Assembly (NCBI GenBank): GCA_050011095.1
Contig: JBEKJU010000046.1
Location: forward strand, 1 to 17,746
DNA: 17,746 nt
Direction: 5' to 3'
From: JBEKJU01 sp050011095
GTDB taxonomy: Bacteria > Desulfobacterota > Syntrophorhabdia > Syntrophorhabdales > WCHB1-27
Positions 13,516 to 17,746 of the stretch are shown here, piece by piece (the stretch's first letter is position 1; every line of letters starts with the position of its first letter). A model generated the notes under the pieces. The model made no database searches. It saw nothing but the letters and a program-made list of their open reading frames with translations, and had not been told where the DNA came from. Both the position numbers and the translations under genes were made by a program.

Positions 13516-14188
13516 CGCCGTGGAATTCCTCCCATTCGGGGTAAAGGTGCGACATGATGACGCGCCTCGGCGCGGCCTCCTTGGCGATCCGGCAAAGGGT
13601 CGGCAGATCGAGATGGCCCTTTGCCTTACGGTCGGGAAACGAGCACTCCGCGACGAGCAGATCCGCCCCCGACGCCAGGGCGGCGAGGGCGGGTGAATAG
13701 TCCGTGTCGCCGGAGAAGACGACGCGTTTCCCCTCCTCCTCGATGCGGACGGCGATACTCTCGTCCCTGTGCGCCACGGGGGCTGTCGTGACCGAGACCG
13801 GCCCTGCCCGCATGGCGCCCCCGGGCAGGGTCTTTATTGTCAGGCGATAGTGCTGGGGCGCGATCCAGGGATAGACGCGGGAGAGCCTCCGGAAGAAGGG
13901 ACGCACGCCCCGTCCGCCGATAAGGGAGAGGCCGCCATGCCTCTCGGACTCGCCATAGTTGCAGGCAAAGAGGAATGCCGCGAGATCGCCCGTGTGATCG
14001 GGATGAAAATGGGTAAGGACCATCACGTCGACGTCGTTCACGGAATAACCGGACTCCAGAAGCCTCCTGACGATGGAGGGTCCGACATCGACGAGGATGT
14101 TTCCCGCCCCTGTCGAGACGAGGTAGGCGGAAGACACCCTCGCGAGGGAGGGCACCGCCGTGCCCGTGCCGAGGATTTTGATCTTCAC
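13463..14188 (-). CDS. metallo-beta-lactamase-fold hydrolase, RNase Z-like
   Basis: A 241-residue hydrolase with a di-metal site. The ligands seen are H60, H62, D64 and H65 in LTHFHPDHTGD, a later H in APVAHRDES, the bridging D in VFSGDTDYSP, and SHLYPEW near the end. The opening IKILGTGTAVPS and the AECSF...GHLDLPTLCRIAKEA...VIMSHLYP order are those of the RNase Z/ElaC group, but it is shorter than RNase Z (about 300) and I do not see the flexible-arm exosite, so a tRNA 3'-processing role is unproven. GTG at 14188 overlaps the epimerase stop as GTGA and is preferred over the ATG at 14206, which has no ribosome binding site and adds six residues. Confidence 0.85.
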   Translation of the reverse strand: MKIKILGTGTAVPSLARVSSAYLVSTGAGNILVDVGPSIVRRLLESGYSVNDVDVMVLTHFHPDHTGDLAAFLFACNYGESERHGGLSLIGGRGVRPFFRRLSRVYPWIAPQHYRLTIKTLPGGAMRAGPVSVTTAPVAHRDESIAVRIEEEGKRVVFSGDTDYSPALAALASGADLLVAECSFPDRKAKGHLDLPTLCRIAKEAAPRRVIMSHLYPEWEEFHGVIPPPLLLGEDGMELEV

Positions 14189-15141
14189 CGGGAGGCCAGG
14201 TACCAATCGATGGTTTCGGAGAGACCCGACGCCAGATCGTACCTCGCCTCGAAGCCCAGCTCCTGTTTCGCCTTATCCACCTTGAGGGTGCTCACCCGTA
14301 TGTCACCCCCCCGGGCCTCGGCCACCCGCGGCGAGTCGAACGTATCGGCGAGGGCGATGCCCTTCTCCTTCACCGTTCGGAGTATTAGCCTGTAAAGCTC
14401 CATCGTCTTCGTGCCCTTTTGCGTGCCGATGTTGAAGGTGCCCGCCTTCCCCTTTTGCGTCGCGATGATGCTCGCCGAGGCCACGTCCTTTACGTAGCAG
14501 TAGTCGCGCACCATGCCTTCCGGCTCGCCGGGAAAATGGTTGATCGTGGGCAGTTTGCCCGTGAGGAGCATCTCGGTGAAGATCGCCACCACCCCGGCCT
14601 CCCCGTGGGGGATTTGCCTCGGCCCGTAGACATTCGCGTATCTCAGGCAGGTGTAGGTGATCCCGTATTGGCTCCCGTAAAACCGTATGTAGTTCTCCGC
14701 CGAGAACTTGGCTATCGCATAGGGTGAGGCGGGCTGCGGCCGGTAATCCTCATCGGTGGGCACGACGTCCGCCTCACCGTAGATGGCCCCGCCGGTCGAC
14801 GAAAAAATGAATCTCCCCACGCCGTAGGTCCTCACGAGTTCGAGGAGCCTCAACGTGCCCTTGATGTTCACCTCCGCATCGGCCAGAGGCTGCGTGACGG
14901 ACAGGGGGACCGATATCTGGGCGGCGTGGTGGTTGACGAGGTCGGGCGCCTCTTTTTTGAAGACGTCCTCCACCGCGGGGTCGCAGATATTCACCCGGTA
15001 AAGGGTCGCCCCCTCGGGCTTGTTCGACTCCTTCCCCGTCGATAAATCGTCGATTATCGCGACATCATGGCCTGCCTTCAGGTACGCCTCGGCCACGTGG
15101 GAACCTATGAATCCGCATCCTCCGGTAACCAGTATTTTCAT
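14185..15141 (-). CDS. NAD-dependent UDP-sugar epimerase, GalE-like
   Basis: An extended short-chain dehydrogenase/reductase, most like UDP-glucose 4-epimerase, supplying nucleotide sugars for surface polysaccharide. 318 residues. NAD-binding GGCGFIGSH lies at 7-15; the acidic D31-D32 ends the second strand; the catalytic serine region is FSSTGGAIYG (113-122); the catalytic Y141-AIA-K145 is in PYAIAKFSAE; and RYANVYGPRQ is a further family block. Substrate specificity (Glc, GlcNAc or another sugar) cannot be fixed. GGAGG lies four bases before ATG 15141; the in-frame ATG at 15240 would add 33 residues before the Rossmann fold. It is translationally coupled to the downstream hydrolase and diverges from the tRNA gene. 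Confidence 0.92.
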   Translation of the reverse strand: MKILVTGGCGFIGSHVAEAYLKAGHDVAIIDDLSTGKESNKPEGATLYRVNICDPAVEDVFKKEAPDLVNHHAAQISVPLSVTQPLADAEVNIKGTLRLLELVRTYGVGRFIFSSTGGAIYGEADVVPTDEDYRPQPASPYAIAKFSAENYIRFYGSQYGITYTCLRYANVYGPRQIPHGEAGVVAIFTEMLLTGKLPTINHFPGEPEGMVRDYCYVKDVASASIIATQKGKAGTFNIGTQKGTKTMELYRLILRTVKEKGIALADTFDSPRVAEARGGDIRVSTLKVDKAKQELGFEARYDLASGLSETIDWYLASR

Positions 15142-15224
15142 AAATCCTCCTGCGAAAGTATAATCGACCTCGTCTGCAAAAGGGAAGGGTAAAGTACGAA
15201 AAGCGGCGAAAAGGCAAATTCCTA

Positions 15225-15253
15225 TTGACAACAACGGCATTATAGCTTATATG
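15225..15253 (+). promoter_or_regulatory. sigma70-type promoter for the tRNA gene
   Basis: A consensus TTGACA (15225-15230), a 17-bp spacer, and TATATG (15248-15253). Transcription would begin near 15260, just before the tRNA at 15264, and may continue into the HU gene. Confidence 0.75.
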
Positions 15254-15263
15254 AAAAAGGTAA

Positions 15264-15337
15264 GGCGGTGTAGCTCAGACGGTTAGAGCATGCGGCTCAT
15301 ATCCGCAGTGTCCGGGGTTCAACTCCCTGCACCGCCA
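15264..15337 (+). tRNA. tRNA with CAU anticodon, probably elongator tRNA-Met
   Basis: 74 bases fold into a full cloverleaf: acceptor GGCGGTG/CACCGCC, D-arm GCTC/GAGC, anticodon stem TGCGG/CCGCA with loop CTCATAT (anticodon CAT at its centre), variable GTGTC, T-arm CGGGG-TTCAACT-CCCTG, discriminator A. CCA is not encoded. The first acceptor pair is G-C and the anticodon stem lacks the three GC pairs of initiator tRNA, so it is not the initiator. Elongator Met is most likely; an Ile tRNA needing lysidine modification cannot be excluded. Confidence 0.95.
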
Positions 15338-15398
15338 TATTGATAAATTTTCGCGGTTTCTGATCGGTCTCTCAAATCTTGATGAGGAGGTGGCGGTA

Positions 15399-15671
15399 AT
15401 GACGAAGGCGGATCTCATCACGAGTGTTGCATCTGACGCGGGAATCAAGAAATCGGTCGCGGAAAAGGTGCTCAACTCCTTCGTGGACAACATCCAAAAG
15501 GCCCTGAAAAGCGGGGAAAAGATCACGTTGACGGGTTTCGGGACATTCCAGTGCGCGGAGCGGGCCTCCAGGACGGGGAGGAACCCGAGGACGGGCAAAG
15601 AGATCAAGATTCCCGCGTGCAACGTGCCGAAATTCAAACCGGGCAACAAGCTCAGAGAGGCACTGAAATAA
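15399..15671 (+). CDS. hup: HU-family DNA-binding protein
   Basis: A nucleoid protein that binds and bends DNA as a dimer. 90 residues, the standard size: MTKADLITSVASDAGIKK at the N-terminus, LTGFGTFQ in the middle, and the arm signature GRNPRTGKEIKIPA that carries the DNA-intercalating proline. The ATG at 15399 has GAGGAGG ending eight bases before it; the GTG at 15390 would add three residues and sits on the ribosome binding site itself. It lies 61 bases after the tRNA and is followed at once by a strong hairpin. Confidence 0.96.
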   Translation: MTKADLITSVASDAGIKKSVAEKVLNSFVDNIQKALKSGEKITLTGFGTFQCAERASRTGRNPRTGKEIKIPACNVPKFKPGNKLREALK

Positions 15672-15681
15672 AGGCTTCAAG

Positions 15682-15712
15682 GAGGAAAGGGCCCCTTCTG
15701 GCCCCTTTCCTC
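15682..15712 (+). terminator. 12-bp hairpin after hup, overlapping the next ribosome binding site
   Basis: GAGGAAAGGGCC (15682-15693) pairs with GGCCCCTTTCCTC (15700-15712) with one bulged C and the loop CCTTCT. The second arm supplies TTTCCTC but there is no longer T-run, so termination may be partial. The first arm contains part of AAGGAGG (15679-15685), the only good ribosome binding site for the following gene. Confidence 0.55.
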
Positions 15713-15715
15713 ATC

Positions 15716-16252
15716 ATGCTCATCGCCGCCTTCGTCTGGCCGCACTTAGCTGAAGCAACCCAAAGAAGGGCAAAGCGGCAGGGCGCGGGTGCATCGTCTT
15801 CCCCCGCGGCATCGGCGGGGGTGAACGACGTGAACCTCAACGATTATTTCAAGGCCGGCGAGGAGGACCTCAAAAAGGGGAGGGCCGACCAGGCCGTGCG
15901 CATATTTCAGGCTATCCATAGCTATACCGGGGAGAGCCTGGAACTCCTGACGTGCGTCGGGGAGGCATATGAAAAGGCTCTCAAGGAGGCGAACCTCGAC
16001 CAGAACCAGAGGGAAGACCTCTACCTGAAGACGCAGAGGATGACGGCTCTCACCACGCGGTACACGAAGCTGAAGGCCGATTCCGCCTACTACCTGGGCT
16101 TGGCTTACGCACGAAAGGGCGATTCGGCGCAGGCCAGGAAGTACCTCCTCGAAACATGCCGGACCGTGCCCTTCTCGCTCGACCCCGCCTCCGTCTGGAT
16201 GAAGTCGAAGAACCTTCTTCTAAGTATTTCCAACCTCGACGGCGAGTTCTGA
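15716..16252 (+). CDS. exported TPR-like protein
   Basis: Not recognised beyond its repeats. Counted from ATG 15716 it has 178 residues. After a hydrophobic segment (FVWPHLAEA, likely signal cleavage) and a low-complexity basic and alanine/serine stretch comes a helical region with tetratricopeptide character: NDYFKAGEEDLKKGRADQAV, LLTCVGEAYEKALKEAN and ADSAYYLGLAYARKGDSAQA. The start is unsure: the reading frame upstream (KASRRKGPLLAPFLIMLIAA) would make a much better signal peptide, but no ATG, GTG or TTG begins it; CTG at 15698 or ATA at 15668 would be needed. The frame overlaps the end of hup and the hairpin. Probably a periplasmic scaffold protein. Confidence 0.75.
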   Translation: MLIAAFVWPHLAEATQRRAKRQGAGASSSPAASAGVNDVNLNDYFKAGEEDLKKGRADQAVRIFQAIHSYTGESLELLTCVGEAYEKALKEANLDQNQREDLYLKTQRMTALTTRYTKLKADSAYYLGLAYARKGDSAQARKYLLETCRTVPFSLDPASVWMKSKNLLLSISNLDGEF

Positions 16253-16269
16253 CCCGGTCGCAACCATTA

Positions 16270-16368
16270 TTGGGGCTAGCGTCGCCCCCTTCATCGGCGG
16301 AGCCCGACCCGCAAGCGGGTACCCCGCGCCGTCGTCTACGCCCGTGTACCCGCGCCAAAGGCGTGGGT
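16270..16368. repeat. GC-rich dispersed repeat, third locus
   Basis: GGGGCTAGCGTCGCCCCCTT continues as TCATCGGCGGAGCC and then ACCCGC-AA-GCGGGT (16307-16320), nearly the same as the first unit of the array at 7947. A further hairpin, ACCCGCGCC-AAA-GGCGTGGGT, spans 16348-16368 with one mismatch. It occupies the gap between two convergent genes, where it could act as a bidirectional transcription barrier. Confidence 0.75.
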
Positions 16369-16393
16369 GTTGCCCTTTGAGGGCGACTCGGTA

Positions 16394-17506
16394 TCAGGGG
16401 TCGGTGTGGGCAAAGAGGGGCAGCGCATCCTGCTCCGGCGCCCCATACGTCGCGGAGGGAAGGTCGCCGCGGGCGAGTTCGTGTTCCGCCCTGAAGGCCG
16501 CGCCGCTTTTCGTCACCCTGCGCGGCACGTAAAGCTCGATATCCCTTTCCTGGGCGCTCACGACGGGAAAACCATAGAGCGCGCTCGCGTGCGCTGCCGC
16601 GCTGCCGTTATCGGCCCTTTCGTTCATAAACGCCCGGTGTTCCGAGAGCCTGAGGAGGACCCGGTCGAGGGCGGGGCGGAGGGCTGACATATTGTTCCCG
16701 ATGACGGGCATAAGGGTGGCGTCCCATTCACATCCCACACTGTTTCTTGCCGCGGCGATGGCGGCCCTGCCCGTTGTTCCCGTACCGAGAAAAGGGTCTA
16801 AAACCGTGTCGCCGTAGACGGAGTGCATCAAGATGAGCCGGTAGGCCAGCTCGAAAGGATAGGCGGCGCTTCGTTTCCTTGCGGCCTGATCGCCCATCTC
16901 CTGCTGGGTCCCCTTCAGGTCCATCCATACGTCGGAAAACCACCTGTTCCGCTCTTCCCAGAAGAATGCGCTCCTTCTGCGGTTCGCCCTTTCTTCCGCG
17001 CCCGTGAAGGCCCTCTTGCCGCCCTTTCTGAATATGAGGATATACTCGTGTTCATACGTCACGTACGCCCCGACGGGGAGCATCCCCGACCCCATGAACT
17101 TGTTCGGCGCGTTTGTCTGTTTTCTCCAGAGTATGTCGGGCAGGGGAACGAAGCCGGCCCGTCGCATCGACAGGGTGATCCGCGCCTGGTTGCAGAACAT
17201 CTGAAAGTTGTCGCCGAGCGTGCGAACGGCGTCGCCTATGTTGACGCAGATGAGGGAGCCGGGTCTCAGTACGCGGAAGCACTCATGCCACACCTTATCC
17301 AGCTCCTCGTGCATCAGCTCGAAGGCGCCCCAGCCGTCCATGGCGGCGAGCACCTCCCCGATGGCGGGATTCATCCTGATGAAGCACTCGTCCCACATCT
17401 CGATCATGGGGTAGGGCGGCGATGTCACTACGAACTCTACCGCCTCCGGCCCGATATCCCCCATCGAACGGGCATCGCCAAGAATGATCCTGTGGTCTGT
17501 CTCCAT
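16394..17506 (-). CDS. TSPPY-type site-specific DNA methyltransferase (N4-cytosine/N6-adenine), apparently solitary
   Basis: Transfers a methyl group from S-adenosylmethionine to an exocyclic amino group in DNA. 370 residues of the N6_N4_Mtase family in beta order: the catalytic motif TSPPYPMIEMWDE is at 28-40 and the cofactor motif DPFLGTGTTGRAAIAA at 237-252, followed by VGCEWD. TSPPY is more typical of N4-cytosine enzymes, but base specificity is not certain. The middle region (about 100-215) would recognise the target. The open frame runs on into the terminal repeat, but the promoter at 17562-17590 places the start at or near ATG 17506. No restriction endonuclease lies downstream; upstream is the window end, so a partner beyond it cannot be excluded. 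Confidence 0.9.
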   Translation of the reverse strand: METDHRIILGDARSMGDIGPEAVEFVVTSPPYPMIEMWDECFIRMNPAIGEVLAAMDGWGAFELMHEELDKVWHECFRVLRPGSLICVNIGDAVRTLGDNFQMFCNQARITLSMRRAGFVPLPDILWRKQTNAPNKFMGSGMLPVGAYVTYEHEYILIFRKGGKRAFTGAEERANRRRSAFFWEERNRWFSDVWMDLKGTQQEMGDQAARKRSAAYPFELAYRLILMHSVYGDTVLDPFLGTGTTGRAAIAAARNSVGCEWDATLMPVIGNNMSALRPALDRVLLRLSEHRAFMNERADNGSAAAHASALYGFPVVSAQERDIELYVPRRVTKSGAAFRAEHELARGDLPSATYGAPEQDALPLFAHTDP

Positions 17507-17561
17507 CTCGTGGCCGTCCCTTTTCCGTGAAGCGGTCTCTTTCTCTCTTCTACGTTCCGTA

Positions 17562-17590
17562 CGATAAATTTTCCGGGGCGGCGATGTCAA
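17562..17590 (-). promoter_or_regulatory. sigma70-like promoter for the methyltransferase
   Basis: On the minus strand a consensus TTGACA (17590-17585) is followed by an AT-rich TTTATCGT around 17568-17560; the best -10 match (TATCGT) is 19 bp away, TTTATC is 16 bp away. It lies between the terminal repeat and ATG 17506. Confidence 0.5.
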
Positions 17591-17625
17591 GAAAAACGTG
17601 GGATTTCCCCGACGGAGGCGTTCAT

Positions 17626-17744
17626 AGGGCTCGTCAGAAAATAAATGGGCCATCTGGCTCGTCTTTTTGTCCGCCCGCTTCGTTGCGAAAAGGTCATGTA
17701 CATCCAGTACATTTGGCCTTTCCGCGCCTCGCCGATCGGCCAAA
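17626..17744 (-). repeat. 119-bp terminal repeat, right copy
   Basis: Inverted copy of 1-119 with one mismatch; two further T residues are visible at the very end. Its open frame happens to be in register with the methyltransferase, but promoter position argues against it being translated as part of that gene. Confidence 0.85.
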
Positions 17745-17746
17745 AA

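Noticed and set aside
15275..15649. Minus-strand frame across the tRNA and hup
   Set aside because: It reads the tRNA antisense (ending CGYEPHAL), a common false gene call.
1..17746. Whole window as one composite transposon bounded by inverted repeats
   Set aside because: There is no transposase or integrase, the cargo is largely housekeeping genes, and contig breakage at a repeat explains the ends more simply.

Overview
This GC-rich window reads as bacterial chromosome from a Gram-negative anaerobe. The best guess is a Desulfobacterota/deltaproteobacterial lineage, possibly Syntrophorhabdus-like. The guess rests on three things: the small conserved 84-residue protein at 734-988, an EhaR/COG4030-like HAD protein together with a DUF169 protein, and several families of GC-rich dispersed repeats. 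No single marker fixes the taxon. The two ends of the window are inverted copies of one 119-bp repeat, which is what an assembly contig broken at a dispersed repeat would look like.

Left part (1-3071): terminal repeat, about 500 bp with no gene, a small conserved protein, an FKBP-type prolyl isomerase with signal peptide, then a fragment resembling a lytic transglycosylase (plus strand) that lies antisense to the abnormal 3' end of an ExeA/GspA-type AAA ATPase (minus strand).

Central minus-strand operon (9423 down to 3316): trxB, a 72-residue two-helix membrane protein, a PfkB-family kinase, a PurN-like formyltransferase, a HAD-family protein, a secreted protein resembling a degenerate amidase, rph and rdgB. 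The first seven genes interlock by stop/start overlaps; only rph-rdgB has a gap (46 bp). The operon mixes redox (TrxB), nucleotide or cofactor chemistry (PfkB, PurN-like, HAD), 3'-end tRNA processing (Rph) and nucleotide-pool cleaning (RdgB). The PfkB gene carries a three-unit, frame-preserving repeat insertion right after its first codons, with a 28-bp duplication that includes the start codon.

A 636-bp gene-free stretch (9424-10059) holds paired hairpins, another copy of the GC-rich repeat, a roughly 197-bp MITE-like element and a likely promoter. Right part: a 627-residue protein with the architecture of a type IIG/Eco57I-like restriction-methylation enzyme, but with nuclease and methyltransferase motifs altered and no room for a target-recognition domain; a YfcE-type phosphodiesterase; a DUF169 protein; and convergent to these a galE-like epimerase coupled to an RNase Z-like metallo-beta-lactamase-fold protein. 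Then come a tRNA(CAU) with a good sigma70-type promoter, HU, and a secreted TPR-like protein behind a hairpin. The last gene is an apparently solitary TSPPY-type DNA methyltransferase on the minus strand.

The most unusual items are the in-frame repeat array in the PfkB gene, the doubly altered restriction-methylation homologue, and the ExeA/lytic-transglycosylase junction. No CRISPR array, rRNA, integrase or transposase gene was seen.
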